The notes: generated from the letters alone by a model not told the origin. A DNA stretch of 64,000 bases from Devosia pacifica (GCF_014652635.1 NZ_BMZE01000002.1:601562-665561); one strand, 5' to 3'; shown: positions 19,353 through 28,766, counted from the stretch's first letter. Translations and numbers: made by a program.

Positions 19353-20507
19353 TCACTCGCGCTCTACTGGCTGGCGATGCTGGCCCGTCGCGAGGTAGTC
19401 TGCGGACTGCATTTCCATCAAACGCGAGACCGTGCGTTCAAACTCGAAGGCGGTGTTATTGTCCTGACTGAGCGCATCGAGGGGGACCGAGAACCGCGCG
19501 GCGAGCTTGATGCCGCGATCGTAAAGCGTATCGACAAGCAGGATGAAGCGCTTGGCGGCGTTGGAATTAGTGCGTGAGAATTGCGGCACCCCATCTACGA
19601 CAATGGTGTCGAACCCATGGGCGATGCGCATATAATCGCGAGACCCCAGCGGCTTTTCACACAGATCGCTGAAATCGAAGCGCGCGGCACCCATAGCGGC
19701 CAAAGGCACCGGGATCTGCCGGCCGAGGCTTTCAATGCTCGTCGGTTCGCCCTGTTCGCCGCCGGTCAGTCGCTCCCAAAGCCTGTCGAGATGGGCGCGT
19801 GCATCATCGGTGTCGCCGAATGCAAAGACATCCTGGCCGGCAAACTTGTCGCGTCTGTAGTCACGCGCAGCCGGCAGCGGCAGGACGCTGGCGTGCTGTT
19901 CCAACAGGTCGATAAACGGCAGGAAGAGTTGGCGGTTGAGGCCGTTTTCATACAGATTGCGGGGAGCGACATTCGATGTCGCGACCAAGACCAGCCCGCC
20001 CGCGAACAGCTTCTCAAACAAGCGCGACAGCAGCATCGCGTTGGTGATGTCCTGGACGTGGAATTCGTCAAGACACAGCAGATGCACGTCGCGCAGCAGC
20101 GGTTTCACCACAGCGGCAACGGGGTCCGTGTCGTCGCCGGTTTGCTTCGCCTGCTTGCGAAACGCGGCAATCTGGGTGTGCATCTCGTCCATGAACTCAT
20201 GGTAGTGCACGCGGCGCTTTGCAGAGACTGCGACCTGCTCAAAGAACAGGTCCATCAGCATCGTCTTGCCACGGCCGACTTCACCATGAATGTAGGCGCC
20301 CCGGATTGGCTGGCGTTTTGCGCCAAACAGCCGCTTCAGGCGAGAGGCAGGTTCGCTTCGCTGCGCCAGTTGAGCGGCTATAGCATCCAGTTGCAGCGCG
20401 GCCTCACGCTGAGCGGGATCCGCTGTGAGACTGCCGCGTGCTACGCGAGACTCATAGGCCTCAGTGACCGGCCCATTGCTGGTGCGAGAGTTGTCTGGTT
20501 CAGGCAC
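19353..20507 (-). CDS. zapE: cell division protein ZapE (AFG1-like ATPase)
   Basis: P-loop ATPase of the AFG1/ZapE family (384 residues), known in Escherichia coli to act on the FtsZ ring. Walker A is GEVGRGKT at 75-82, Walker B is LLCLDEFHVQDITNAM near 135, and sensor motifs follow in 'LVATSNVAPRNLYENGLNR'. It starts at GTG 20507, ten bases after the lipoprotein stop. It lies directly upstream of mdh, as is common in this order. Confidence 0.93.
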   Translation of the reverse strand: MPEPDNSRTSNGPVTEAYESRVARGSLTADPAQREAALQLDAIAAQLAQRSEPASRLKRLFGAKRQPIRGAYIHGEVGRGKTMLMDLFFEQVAVSAKRRVHYHEFMDEMHTQIAAFRKQAKQTGDDTDPVAAVVKPLLRDVHLLCLDEFHVQDITNAMLLSRLFEKLFAGGLVLVATSNVAPRNLYENGLNRQLFLPFIDLLEQHASVLPLPAARDYRRDKFAGQDVFAFGDTDDARAHLDRLWERLTGGEQGEPTSIESLGRQIPVPLAAMGAARFDFSDLCEKPLGSRDYMRIAHGFDTIVVDGVPQFSRTNSNAAKRFILLVDTLYDRGIKLAARFSVPLDALSQDNNTAFEFERTVSRLMEMQSADYLATGQHRQPVERE

Positions 20508-20517
20508 AGCGCTGCCG

Positions 20518-21147
20518 TCAGCGCTGCATCATCACCGACTGGCCGCCAGCCAGCGTGCCCTGATAACCGGTTCCGCTCTGGCTCATGGCCGCAATCATGT
20601 TGTTCGATTGGTCGAACAGCTGCACCTGATTGCCAACCTGCTGCCAGGAGCCCACATTGGCAAGACCCGCCACATTGCACCCAGGCGCCGACGCGCGGTA
20701 ACGGGTTGTTCCGTCGCGCGCTGTAAGCGGCAGGTTAAGCCTGCACTGTCCCGAAGCCGTTGCGACCGTCCAAACGCCCTCCGGACCGGAATTGGCGGAT
20801 GTCGCCAATGGATCGAGAGTGACGAACGAACCATCTGCTGAAGCTGTCTGCACGCTGGAGGAGCCGGTGGTGCCCGGCTGGCCGAGCTGGCTTTGCTGCT
20901 GCTGCGCGCCGCCGAGAACCGGTTGTCCAGATAAACTCGGTTCAGGCTGCCCCTGAACCCCGCCCAACGGCGGCAGTTGTGTCTGATTGACCGACGAGTC
21001 CTGGACAGGTGTCGCTGCCTGAGGCCGCGCGGTCGGGACCTGTCCGACCACGTTCAGATCTCTCGTGCTGGTGGAACTGCATGCTGCAAGAAGCACTGCC
21101 AGTCCGAGACCAGCCACGCCGCCCATTCCGCGAGTCCACAACGCCAT
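20518..21147 (-). CDS. Inh/Omp19-family lipoprotein
   Basis: Outer-membrane lipoprotein of 209 residues. The signal peptide ends in a lipobox LLAAC with the lipidated cysteine at 23. A Gln/Ser/Pro-rich linker spans about 24-105. The C-terminal 100 residues hold an AprI/Inh-type beta barrel: GVWTVA, a paired-cysteine segment (GQCRLNL and APGCNVA), then 'W-Q-Q-V-G-N-Q-V-Q-L-F-D' and 'Y-Q-G-T-L-A-G-G-Q-S-V-M-M-Q-R'. Brucella Omp19 has this layout and inhibits proteases. An inhibitor role here is inferred from that family only. Confidence 0.82.
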   Translation of the reverse strand: MALWTRGMGGVAGLGLAVLLAACSSTSTRDLNVVGQVPTARPQAATPVQDSSVNQTQLPPLGGVQGQPEPSLSGQPVLGGAQQQQSQLGQPGTTGSSSVQTASADGSFVTLDPLATSANSGPEGVWTVATASGQCRLNLPLTARDGTTRYRASAPGCNVAGLANVGSWQQVGNQVQLFDQSNNMIAAMSQSGTGYQGTLAGGQSVMMQR

Positions 21148-21308
21148 ATATTACTCCCGGCCCACGGCCAAAAAAGAGTTAACAAAAACCGAACGGCTTA
21201 TAGCCAACCCGGTCTATCCAATCAACGCCCGACCCGCCGGACCATATAGCGGCAGCAATATGGCGGTTTTGGGAGGACTTTAGAGAAACGCCGCAATACC
21301 AGCTCGGT

Positions 21309-21542
21309 TCATTCCATCTGCTCGCGCATCTCCCGCAGCAAATCCTCGGCGAGGAGCCGGGCATCGGTCGCCTCTTCTTCCGGCACCTCGATCGGCACAC
21401 CCTTTTGGCCAAATACTGCTGGCACGCCTGGCAGGCCGCCATCACCGCTTTCAAAGGGATGGAAGCCGTGGGCGCGTAATGCCGTTATCAGTACGCGCGC
21501 CATCGACATGTCATCGGCTCTCAGAATGGTCTCATAGGCCAT
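21309..21542 (-). CDS. DUF2007-like small protein
   Basis: A 77-residue cytoplasmic protein beginning MAYETILRADDMSMARVLIT. The layout (an N-terminal 'I-L-R-A-D-D' strand, a helix, then 'H-G-F-H-P-F', a Gly-rich turn and a C-terminal 'V-P-E-E-E-A-T-D-A-R-L-L-A-E-D-L-L') matches DUF2007, a small alpha-beta fold sometimes described as a putative signal-transducing protein. It lies between a methyltransferase and the lipoprotein, all on the minus strand. Function is unknown and the family match is by eye. Confidence 0.65.
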   Translation of the reverse strand: MAYETILRADDMSMARVLITALRAHGFHPFESGDGGLPGVPAVFGQKGVPIEVPEEEATDARLLAEDLLREMREQME

Positions 21543-21574
21543 CGTGATCCTTTGTTCGCTTCACCATCATCGAT

Positions 21575-22300
21575 TCACCGAGGGTATCGGCTCGGGTGGA
21601 CTTGTGCCAGATAAAGCGACTCCGGCATTGCGCCGGCGTAGTCGAGTTCGCGATTGGCCCGGCTCATCAACTCTGGATGAACAAGATCGAGCCGCGCGAG
21701 ATCCCTGACGGCGCGAGACGGGTCGGCGGCATGATGTGCGTCGCTGAGATAGAGCAGGACATTCTGGCGGTACCAGAAGGGGATTGCGTGATCGCCCCAG
21801 ATTTCCGGCCGGATCAGATCATAAGGCCGGTACCCATGCGCCGCGAACAGCTCCGCCCAGTAGCTTTGCCAACGCTCATTGATATGGTTGACCCCGCCTT
21901 GCCCGGGCACGGCGGCGCTGAACAGTATCGCTGGTGCGATACCTGTCAGGTCTGAGACGAACCCCTTGGCTCGTGAAGCCGGCAGGTGCTCTGCTACCTC
22001 GAGACTGATCGCAAGGTCTGCAGTCAGGGCATGATCGATAGGACGCGCCAGGTCGGCCGCGTGAAAGCGTATTGCCGGATCATCAAGCATTTCGGTGGCG
22101 ACCCAATCGCCCTCGACACCTATGATCTGGTCCGCTCCCAGTTCGCGCGCTGCGGCGAGCCACGTGCCCGTGCCACAGCCAACATCTGCGACGCTTCGCG
22201 GTGACACAAGCGGCCATACCAGAGCCAGAATGCGCCTTGCTGACGCCAGCGTCTCGGCGCGCCGGTCGGCGTAAAAGCCTCGGCTGTATGGCGTGCTCAC
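21575..22300 (-). CDS. SAM-dependent class I methyltransferase
   Basis: A 241-residue protein with motif I DVGCGTGTWLAAARELG near 40-56, an acidic residue ending strand 2 (GVEGDWV), and DLAISLEVAEHLP as motif II. The start is a GTG eight bases after the sdhB stop, which suggests read-through from the sdh operon. Later parts (NHINERWQSYWAELFAAHGY, then FWYRQNVLLYL) resemble methyltransferases found near glycosyltransferases. The substrate is unknown. Confidence 0.85.
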   Translation of the reverse strand: MSTPYSRGFYADRRAETLASARRILALVWPLVSPRSVADVGCGTGTWLAAARELGADQIIGVEGDWVATEMLDDPAIRFHAADLARPIDHALTADLAISLEVAEHLPASRAKGFVSDLTGIAPAILFSAAVPGQGGVNHINERWQSYWAELFAAHGYRPYDLIRPEIWGDHAIPFWYRQNVLLYLSDAHHAADPSRAVRDLARLDLVHPELMSRANRELDYAGAMPESLYLAQVHPSRYPR

Positions 22301-22308
22301 AGTCCGGC

Positions 22309-23091
22309 CTATGCGGCGCGGCGTTCCACCATCATCTTCTTGATTTCGGCGATGGCCTTGGCCGGGTTAAGGCCCTTCGGGCAGACCTTGGCGCAATTCA
22401 TGATGGTGTGGCAGCGATAGAGCTTGAAGGGATCTTCGAGGTCGCCAAGGCGCTCATCCTGCGTCTCGTCGCGGCTGTCGATGAGCCAACGATAGGCCTG
22501 CAGCAGCGCTGCGGGGCCAAGATATTTCTCGCCGTTCCACCAATAGGATGGGCACGATGTCGAGCAGCAAGCGCACAGAATGCACTCGTAAAGACCATCG
22601 AGCTTGGCGCGATCCTCGATCGACTGCTTCCATTCGGTGTCAGGCGTCGGCGAGGTGGTTTTGAGCCAAGGCTCGATCGCCCGGTGCTGTGCGTAAAAAT
22701 TGGTAAGATCCGGAACGAGGTCTTTCACCACCGGCATGTGCGGCAACGGGTAAACCTTGATTGTGCCCGTCGACTCGTCCATCCCGTGTGTGCAGGCCAG
22801 CGTGTTGAGCCCGTTGATATTCATCGAGCACGAACCGCAAATGCCCTCGCGGCACGAACGGCGCAGAGTCAACGTCGGGTCGACCTTGTTCTTGATCCAC
22901 AATAACGCATCGAGGATCATCGGGCCGCAGTCCCCAGTATCCACGAAATATGTGTCGATGCGCGGGTTGTCGCCAGAATCAGGATCGTAGCGATAGATCT
23001 GGAATTCACGCAGCTTGCTGGTGTCTTTCGGCTTCGGCCATGTCTTGCCAGCTGTCGGCCGGGAGTTCTTGGGGAGTCTCAGTTCGACCAT
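22309..23091 (-). CDS. sdhB: succinate dehydrogenase iron-sulfur subunit
   Basis: Electron-transfer subunit of complex II with three clusters, 260 residues. The ATG at 23091 follows GAGGAAG at six bases and gives the usual N-terminus [12 protein letters not shown]. The 2Fe-2S ligands are in [17 protein letters not shown] plus TLAC. The 4Fe-4S ligands are in [12 protein letters not shown] and the 3Fe-4S ligands around [17 protein letters not shown]. It is the last gene of sdhCDAB, separated from sdhA by a small secreted-protein gene. Confidence 0.97.
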   Translation of the reverse strand: MVELRLPKNSRPTAGKTWPKPKDTSKLREFQIYRYDPDSGDNPRIDTYFVDTGDCGPMILDALLWIKNKVDPTLTLRRSCREGICGSCSMNINGLNTLACTHGMDESTGTIKVYPLPHMPVVKDLVPDLTNFYAQHRAIEPWLKTTSPTPDTEWKQSIEDRAKLDGLYECILCACCSTSCPSYWWNGEKYLGPAALLQAYRWLIDSRDETQDERLGDLEDPFKLYRCHTIMNCAKVCPKGLNPAKAIAEIKKMMVERRAA

Positions 23092-23134
23092 GGGTCGCTT
23101 CCTCTCGGTATGCGCGCAGAGGCGCCAAAGCCAT

Positions 23135-23434
23135 TCAGTAGTTCGGTTTGCAGATCCGGTTGGATTGCGCGACGTAGCTGTTGTAGGTGGTGTAATCCGC
23201 TTGCGCCGGCGCGGCCCCACGCATCGAAGAGATCACAACACCCATGAACCGCTGATCGGTCAGCTGCATCGCAGCGTCGGCCTTGCACCGGCACAGTTCA
23301 GCGTTGCCGCTGATCTCGACGCAAACCGCGTAAAACTGGTCCTGCTGTTGCGTAGTCGGCGGTAGCGCATGGGCCGATCCGGCAAATACCGCTAACCCCA
23401 GCGCCGCCATGACGATGTGACGTGCCGCCGCCAT
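23135..23434 (-). CDS. hypothetical secreted protein between sdhA and sdhB
   Basis: A 99-residue protein. GAGGG overlapping the sdhA stop serves as ribosome site for ATG 23434, seven bases after sdhA ends, so translation is coupled to sdhA. The N-terminus [20 protein letters not shown] is a signal peptide with cleavage near AHA at about 24. The mature part has four cysteines (YAVCVE, LCRC, RICKPNY) and no heme motif. I do not recognise a family. Its location inside the complex II operon suggests a periplasmic or assembly-related role, but that is inference from position only. Confidence 0.75.
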   Translation of the reverse strand: MAAARHIVMAALGLAVFAGSAHALPPTTQQQDQFYAVCVEISGNAELCRCKADAAMQLTDQRFMGVVISSMRGAAPAQADYTTYNSYVAQSNRICKPNY

Positions 23435-23441
23435 TCCGCCC

Positions 23442-25241
23442 TCAATACACCCGCGCCTTGGGCGCGATCTTTGCGAGATCGATGCCATCGCTGAGCGGAT
23501 CGACGTGGACGGGCCGGTAATCGAGTGTCACTGCGCCCGAGTCATCAATGTAGCTCAATGTGTGCTTGCGCCAGTTGGTGTCGTCGCGGTCCGGATAATC
23601 CTCGCGGGCATGCGCGCCGCGGCTTTCCGTGCGCGCTTCGGCGGACACGACAGTGGCGATCGAGTTGGCCATCAGGTTCTCGAGTTCGAATGTCTCGACG
23701 AGGTCCGAATTCCAGATCATCGAGCGGTCGTGAACCTTGAGATCCTTGAGGCTCTTGTAGAGTTCCGACACGCGCTCGACGCCCGACTGCAGCGTTTCGC
23801 CGGTACGGAACACGGCCGCATCTTCCTGCATGATCCGCTGCATGCTGTCGCGCACGTCAGCTGTCGGCGCGCCACCATTGGCGTTGCGCAGGCGATCGAA
23901 GCGCGCGAGGATCTTGTCGTCCTGGTCGGCATTGATGCTTGGCACGGCGGCATCGCGATCCATCACTTCGCCAGCACGAATAGAAGCCGCGCGACCGAAG
24001 ACGACGAGGTCGATCAGCGAGTTCGAGCCGAGGCGATTGGCGCCGTGCACCGAGGCGCATCCTGCCTCGCCCACAGCCATCAGGCCGGGCACTACCGCAT
24101 CGGCCCCGCCACGGCGCGGGTCGAGCACTTCGCCGAAATAGTTCGTCGGGATGCCGCCCATATTGTAGTGCACCGTCGGCAGCACCGGGATCGGCTCCCG
24201 CGTAAGATCGACGCCCGCGAAAATCCTGGCGCTCTCGGTAATGCCGGGCAGCCGTTCGTGCAGCACCTTCGGGTCGAGATGGTCGAGGTGCAAAAAGATA
24301 TGGTCCTTGTTCGGGCCGACGCCGCGGCCTTCACGAATTTCCATTGTCATGCAGCGCGAGACCACGTCGCGGCTAGCCAGATCCTTGGCGTTGGGCGCAT
24401 AGCGCTCCATAAAGCGCTCGCCCTCGGAATTGGTGAGGTAGCCGCCCTCCCCACGCGCACCTTCAGTGATCAGTACGCCGGCTCCATAGATGCCGGTGGG
24501 GTGGAACTGAACGAATTCCATATCCTGTAGCGGCAGGCCGGCGCGTGCCACCATGCCGTTGCCGTCACCGGTGCACGAGTGCGCCGAAGTGGCGGAGAAA
24601 TAGGAGCGCCCGTATCCACCGGTCGCCAGCACCACGAGCTTGGCGCGGAAGCGGTGCAATGTGCCATCGTCGAGCTTCCACGCGATGATGCCCTGACACA
24701 CGCCATCCTCTGACATGATCAGATCGAGCGCGAAATACTCGATGAAGAATTGCGCGTTGTTCTTGACCGACTGACCGTAGAGCGTGTGCAGGATGGCATG
24801 GCCGGTCCGATCCGCTGCAGCGCAGGTGCGCTGGACCGGCGGCCCCTCGCCATAGTTCTGCATGTGGCCGCCAAACGGGCGCTGGTAGATCTGCCCCGCC
24901 TCGGTGCGGGAGAACGGTACGCCGTAATGCTCGAGTTCGTAGACCGCCTGCGGCGCCTCACGCGCCAGATACTCCATGGCATCGTTGTCGCCGAGCCAGT
25001 CAGAGCCCTTGACGGTATCGTACATGTGCCACTGCCAGGAGTCGGGGCCCATGTTTCCAAGCGAGGCGGCAATGCCACCCTGCGCTGCAACCGTATGGGA
25101 GCGCGTGGGGAACAGCTTGGTGACACAGGCGGTGTTGAACCCCTGTTCGGCCATGCCGAGGGTGGCACGCAGGCCGGCACCGCCGGCGCCAACCACCACC
25201 ACGTCGAATTCATGGTCGATCAGTTCGTATGCAGAAGCCAC
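23442..25241 (-). CDS. sdhA: succinate dehydrogenase flavoprotein subunit
   Basis: Catalytic subunit of complex II with covalently bound FAD, oxidising succinate to fumarate on the cytoplasmic face. The GTG start at 25241 (preceded by GGGG at nine bases, five bases after the sdhD stop) gives 599 residues, the family length. The FAD fold [16 protein letters not shown] is at 14-29, the flavin-linked histidine is His49 in [11 protein letters not shown], and the active-site region is in '[15 protein letters not shown]'. The C-terminus ends in the conserved Pro-rich RPVHVDPL segment. Confidence 0.97.
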   Translation of the reverse strand: MASAYELIDHEFDVVVVGAGGAGLRATLGMAEQGFNTACVTKLFPTRSHTVAAQGGIAASLGNMGPDSWQWHMYDTVKGSDWLGDNDAMEYLAREAPQAVYELEHYGVPFSRTEAGQIYQRPFGGHMQNYGEGPPVQRTCAAADRTGHAILHTLYGQSVKNNAQFFIEYFALDLIMSEDGVCQGIIAWKLDDGTLHRFRAKLVVLATGGYGRSYFSATSAHSCTGDGNGMVARAGLPLQDMEFVQFHPTGIYGAGVLITEGARGEGGYLTNSEGERFMERYAPNAKDLASRDVVSRCMTMEIREGRGVGPNKDHIFLHLDHLDPKVLHERLPGITESARIFAGVDLTREPIPVLPTVHYNMGGIPTNYFGEVLDPRRGGADAVVPGLMAVGEAGCASVHGANRLGSNSLIDLVVFGRAASIRAGEVMDRDAAVPSINADQDDKILARFDRLRNANGGAPTADVRDSMQRIMQEDAAVFRTGETLQSGVERVSELYKSLKDLKVHDRSMIWNSDLVETFELENLMANSIATVVSAEARTESRGAHAREDYPDRDDTNWRKHTLSYIDDSGAVTLDYRPVHVDPLSDGIDLAKIAPKARVY

Positions 25242-25246
25242 AGGTA

Positions 25247-25642
25247 TTAACCCCAAAAGACCAGTTTGAGCACCGAGAGTACGCCGACCACCCCTACGGC
25301 GATGGCGAAGAAGGAGTTGAGCGACAGGCTCAGCCGGTTGGTGCGCTGTTCATGTACGTAATCCTCGATAATCTCACGCATGCCTATGCGCATGTGTACG
25401 CACACGATGGCGAAGAGGATCGCAAAGACGATGCCGATCACCGGATTGCCGAGAAGGCTTACGACGCCCTCGCGGCCTTCGCCGGCGATGCTGATCACGA
25501 TGTAGATCAGAAATGCGGTGAACAGGATGTTGATGGCGCCCGTCAGCCGCTGGGTGAAGAAATGCCGCGTCGAGGATTTGGCATTGCCGTATTTTGTCTT
25601 CGGATCCGCGATGGTCGAAGGGGTAATCACGGGTTCACGCAT
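25247..25642 (-). CDS. sdhD: succinate dehydrogenase hydrophobic membrane anchor subunit
   Basis: Membrane anchor of complex II, 131 residues, with three membrane helices. The ATG at 25642 overlaps the sdhC stop by one base (TGATG), which fixes the start. '[16 protein letters not shown]' leads into the first helix and '[16 protein letters not shown]' holds the likely heme-ligand histidine and quinone-site residues. The C-terminal helix ends shortly before the stop. It acts with SdhC to bind heme b and ubiquinone. Confidence 0.93.
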   Translation of the reverse strand: MREPVITPSTIADPKTKYGNAKSSTRHFFTQRLTGAINILFTAFLIYIVISIAGEGREGVVSLLGNPVIGIVFAILFAIVCVHMRIGMREIIEDYVHEQRTNRLSLSLNSFFAIAVGVVGVLSVLKLVFWG

Positions 25643-26028
25643 CAGCCTATCCACACGAAAACGATCCATACGAGAAGCGTCAGCGCTGCCGATGCCGCCC
25701 AGTTGCCCCAGGCTATCGCTTCGCGCTTGCCGGGCTCGAAGCCATTGCCGCTATCCCAGATGAAGTGCCGGATCCCACCAAACAGGTGCTGGAACAGCGC
25801 CCAGGTGTAGCCGAACAGCACGAGCATGCCGAACCAGCTGCCATAGAGTGCATTGACGCCATCGAAGACGCTGCCGCCGATCGCCGCGGCTGCCAGCCAC
25901 AGGGCAAGAAGCGCACTGCTGACATAGAGTGCGCCACCGGTCACACGGTGAACGATCGATGTGGTCATGGTGATGGTGAAGCGATAGACGCTGAGATGCG
26001 GCGACGTCGGGCGGGGACGGGTGGTCAT
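25642..26028 (-). CDS. sdhC: succinate dehydrogenase cytochrome b556 subunit
   Basis: Membrane anchor and heme b subunit of complex II, 128 residues, with three membrane helices. ATG 26028 (MTTRPRPTSPHLSVYRF) matches the family's N-terminus; the longer frame upstream lies in the promoter region. 'SIVHRVTGGALYVS' carries the conserved H-R-x-T-G of the quinone pocket, and 'HLFGGIRHFIWD' holds the heme-ligand histidines. It is the first gene of the sdhCDAB operon. Confidence 0.95.
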   Translation of the reverse strand: MTTRPRPTSPHLSVYRFTITMTTSIVHRVTGGALYVSSALLALWLAAAAIGGSVFDGVNALYGSWFGMLVLFGYTWALFQHLFGGIRHFIWDSGNGFEPGKREAIAWGNWAASAALTLLVWIVFVWIG

Positions 26029-26081
26029 GAGGCCTCGCTGCCACGCGGCGGGAGCCGCGCCAGTTTGGAATAGTTCAAGAC

Positions 26082-26109
26082 TTCTAGCCTCGTCGCCGGC
26101 GTCAGTCAA
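26082..26109 (-). promoter_or_regulatory. promoter of the sdhCDAB operon
   Basis: On the minus strand TTGACT (26104-26109) and CTAGAA (26082-26087) are spaced by 16 bases. The hexamers fit the alphaproteobacterial housekeeping promoter (TTGAC then GCTA-rich -10). The predicted start leaves about 45 bases before the sdhC ATG. Confidence 0.55.
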
Positions 26110-26169
26110 AGGGCATGACGCGCCCAGTTACAAAACACCGCAGCCGGGGCTGAACGCACATAAGGATGA

Positions 26170-26778
26170 ATGATGAACGAAAAGGTTAGCATCCACGCGG
26201 TCGAAACGCTCGCCGAAGGCTGGGGAACGCTGCGCAGCTACGACATCACCCACCCAAAGACGAACGGTGGCTCTCAAAGGGTCAAGCGGGAAGTCTATGA
26301 TCACGGCAATGCGGCGGCGGTACTGTTGGTCGATCCACGTTCGGCGTGCGTCGTGCTCGTCCGCCAATTCCGCCTGCCCCCACACCTGAACGGCGATAAC
26401 CCTTCGTTTGTTGAGGCTTGTGCCGGCCTGCTCGACGGTGATCTGCCCGAGGACTGCGCGCGTCGTGAAGCAGAGGAAGAAACGGGATACGCCCCGACGC
26501 ACCTCGAGCACTTGTTCGATATCTATTTCAGCCCAGGCTCTCTCAGTGAGAAGTGCAGTTGCTTTATCGGGTGCATCACGCAGGGTGAGAAGCATTCGGC
26601 CGGTGGTGGCGTCGCCGATGAGAGCGAAGACATCGAAATCCTCGAGATGACGCTAGAGGATGCCACAAACATGGTGGCGGCTGGAGAGATACTCGACGGC
26701 AAGACCATTCTGATGTTGCAATGGCTGGCGCTCAATCCTGGTTGGATGGAACGGCAACAAGCGTCACTCGACACCTAG
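26170..26778 (+). CDS. NUDIX hydrolase, GDP-mannose pyrophosphatase NudK-like
   Basis: Cytoplasmic NUDIX pyrophosphatase of 202 residues. 'V-K-R-E-V-Y-D-H-G-N-A-A-A-V-L-L' near 40-55 and 'LVRQFRLPPHLNGD' are typical of the NudK/ADP-sugar branch. The NUDIX box reads GLLDGDLPEDCARREAEEET, followed by GY, with R-E and E-E present for metal binding. The first glutamate of the classical box appears as leucine after an Asp, a variation worth noting. NudK enzymes hydrolyse GDP-mannose and related nucleotide sugars. It is followed nine bases later by the VOC gene. Confidence 0.85.
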   Translation: MMNEKVSIHAVETLAEGWGTLRSYDITHPKTNGGSQRVKREVYDHGNAAAVLLVDPRSACVVLVRQFRLPPHLNGDNPSFVEACAGLLDGDLPEDCARREAEEETGYAPTHLEHLFDIYFSPGSLSEKCSCFIGCITQGEKHSAGGGVADESEDIEILEMTLEDATNMVAAGEILDGKTILMLQWLALNPGWMERQQASLDT

Positions 26779-26787
26779 GAGAGCGAA

Positions 26788-27192
26788 ATGCAACATCATC
26801 TCGGGCGATTGGTCGATCACATCCATCTGCGGGTCGCCGACCTTGAAGTATCGCGGCGCTTCTACGCGGCGATATTGTCTGCGATCGGGCGCGAGATTAC
26901 GTTCGAAAGCGAGCACGCGTTCGTTTCGGACGAACTCTATATCGATCAAGCGAGCGACTATGTCAGCCGCGTCCATCTGGCTTTTCAGGCAGCGGACAGG
27001 GAGACGGTGTCGCGATTTCACGCTGCCGGCATCGCCAATGGCGGCACCGACAACGGTGCCCCCGGTGAGCGGGACTACCATCCCGGCTATTATGGCGCAT
27101 TCGTCCTCGATCCCGACGGCAACAACATAGAGGCCGTTTATCATGGCCCCTCAAAGCGCAGCGCAGAGGATGTCGTCGTAACGCCAGTTTAG
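26788..27192 (+). CDS. VOC-family (glyoxalase/bleomycin resistance-like) protein
   Basis: A 134-residue metal-binding fold. It starts LVDHIHLRVADLEVSRRFYA, giving the first metal-ligand histidine and the hallmark helix. 'VHLAFQAADRETVSRFHAA' follows mid-protein and the last strand is GAFVLDPDGNNIEAVYHGP with the usual glutamate ligand. AGGAG precedes the ATG and the gene lies nine bases after the NUDIX gene, so they are an operon. Substrates of such proteins vary widely and none is assigned. Confidence 0.85.
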   Translation: MQHHLGRLVDHIHLRVADLEVSRRFYAAILSAIGREITFESEHAFVSDELYIDQASDYVSRVHLAFQAADRETVSRFHAAGIANGGTDNGAPGERDYHPGYYGAFVLDPDGNNIEAVYHGPSKRSAEDVVVTPV

Positions 27193-27204
27193 GCCCTCAC
27201 GGGC

Positions 27205-27411
27205 TCAGTATTCCGTCAGCTTCTTGTCGGGGTCATATGGTTGGTCACGTACCGTCTTGGTCACCGCCTGGCCGCAGCGCATCTTCTTGGTGACCGCGTC
27301 ATAGCCGTAGGTGGGTGATCCATGCAGTTGCCAGCCATCCACGAGGGCCTTCGTAACCTTATGGCAGAATGCGGAATCGTCTTCCCCGCTCAGAAACCTG
27401 TATATGAGCAT
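27205..27411 (-). CDS. DUF1737-domain protein
   Basis: A 68-residue cytoplasmic protein. The ATG at 27411 follows GGGAGG at four bases. 'M-L-I-Y-R-F-L-S-G-E-D-D-S-A-F-C-H-K-V-T', then 'GWQLHGSPTYGYD' and 'M-R-C-G-Q-A-V-T-K' match DUF1737, a small fold common next to carbonic anhydrase genes. The divergent carbonic anhydrase starts 66 bases away, which supports the pairing. Function is unknown. Confidence 0.85.
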   Translation of the reverse strand: MLIYRFLSGEDDSAFCHKVTKALVDGWQLHGSPTYGYDAVTKKMRCGQAVTKTVRDQPYDPDKKLTEY

Positions 27412-27477
27412 TAAGCCTCCCCCAAAGATGGCTTGTTTCAGTTGCCTCGCCCCGTCCTTACCGCTAATCGAGCCAGT

Positions 27478-28128
27478 ATGCACAGCTTTCCAGACGAACT
27501 TTTGCAGGGCTACGCCAATTTCCTTTCGGGCCGTTTCTCGCGCGAGCACGCGCGGTACCGGGAACTTGCGCAAGCCGGCCAGCAGCCGACCACGATGATC
27601 ATTGCGTGTTGCGACAGCCGCTCCGCACCGGAGACAGTCTTCGACATGGGGCCCGGAGAGGTTTTCGTGCTGCGCAATGTCGCTAATCTCGTACCCTTAT
27701 ACGAACCCGATGGTGGTCAGCACGGGACTTCGGCAGCCATCGAGTTCGCTGTCAATTCCCTTGAAGTCGAGAATATTCTCGTCATGGGGCATGGCCGCTG
27801 CGGCGGCATAAAGGCGGCGCTCGATCCCTCGATGCAGCCGCTCGATGCCGGGGATTTCATCGGCAAGTGGATGAGCATGCTCGGGCCGGTGCCCGGGCAG
27901 GTCGGCCAGAACAGCCTGATGACAGCCTCCGAACGGCAGACGGCTTTGGAGCGTATTTCCATCCGCAATTCCATCACCAATCTGCGCAGCTTCCCTTACG
28001 TTCGCCAGCGCGAACAAGAGGGACGACTGGGTCTTCACGGCGCCTGGTTTGACATTTCGACAGGCGAATTGTGGGTGATGGATCCCGAATCCGGTGATTT
28101 TTCTCGGCCTGATATTGCCGCGCAGTAA
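27478..28128 (+). CDS. beta-class carbonic anhydrase
   Basis: Zinc enzyme interconverting CO2 and bicarbonate, 216 residues. The zinc ligands are Cys45, His105 and Cys108 in ACCDSRSAPE and MGHGRCGG, with the Asp46-Arg48 catalytic pair. 'VFVLRNVANLVP' is the family's dimer and active-site region. ATG 27478 gives MHSFPDELLQGY, the normal start; its ribosome site is weak. It is divergent from the DUF1737 gene. It supplies bicarbonate for carboxylation reactions. Confidence 0.93.
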   Translation: MHSFPDELLQGYANFLSGRFSREHARYRELAQAGQQPTTMIIACCDSRSAPETVFDMGPGEVFVLRNVANLVPLYEPDGGQHGTSAAIEFAVNSLEVENILVMGHGRCGGIKAALDPSMQPLDAGDFIGKWMSMLGPVPGQVGQNSLMTASERQTALERISIRNSITNLRSFPYVRQREQEGRLGLHGAWFDISTGELWVMDPESGDFSRPDIAAQ

Positions 28129-28352
28129 GCCGCTGTGACCCGCGTGTGCCGGCGGTTTCGGCTTAATGGCGGGTCGCCGCTTATTGGCTGATCGACGAAA
28201 GAATCGAGCTTTCGCGTGAACCCAGCGGAGCCGGGCACGTTAGTCTGTCGGCTGCGGCATGAGATGTCGAGCCAGCGCTTCCGAAGTTCGCGGCCAGATA
28301 ATAGGCCGATGCTCGGAAGTTCAGTCAGAGCAAAGAGAATAGGACAATCATC

Positions 28353-28739
28353 ATGAAAGTCTTTACTGTAGCCGTTGCCGCGATGGGCCTTACCGTAACC
28401 GGTGCGATGGCCCAGGCCGCGCCGAGCTTCGCCGACCTCGATGCTGATGCGAGCGGCGAGCTGTCATATGACGAAATGATCGTTGGCTGGCCAGAATACA
28501 CCCAGGAAGATTTTGACGCGGCTGACGCCGATGTCAGCGGCGGTATCTCCGAGACAGAATTGACCGCGATCACCGGTGCCCAGGAAAGCGGCACTGGCGC
28601 TGGCCTTGATGCCGAGACAGATGCTGTCATCGGTGTCGATACCGGCGATGAGGAACAAGAAGGCGAAACTGCCGGCTATGACGAGGATCCAGATCCGAGC
28701 ATTGCACCAGAATCGCTTTCTGAAGACGATGACGATTAA
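28353..28739 (+). CDS. secreted EF-hand protein with acidic tail
   Basis: A 128-residue exported protein. The signal peptide is MKVFTVAVAAMGLTVTGAMA with cleavage near 21. Two calcium-binding EF-hand loops follow: DLDADASGELSYDEM near 28-42 and DADVSGGISETEL near 57-69. The C-terminal 50 residues are strongly acidic and end in a run of aspartates. A perfect terminator follows. The fold resembles bacterial periplasmic calcium-binding proteins; a role in calcium buffering or sensing is inference. Confidence 0.85.
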   Translation: MKVFTVAVAAMGLTVTGAMAQAAPSFADLDADASGELSYDEMIVGWPEYTQEDFDAADADVSGGISETELTAITGAQESGTGAGLDAETDAVIGVDTGDEEQEGETAGYDEDPDPSIAPESLSEDDDD

Positions 28740-28766
28740 TCGTTAGGTCTTTATGATCGCAGTATC

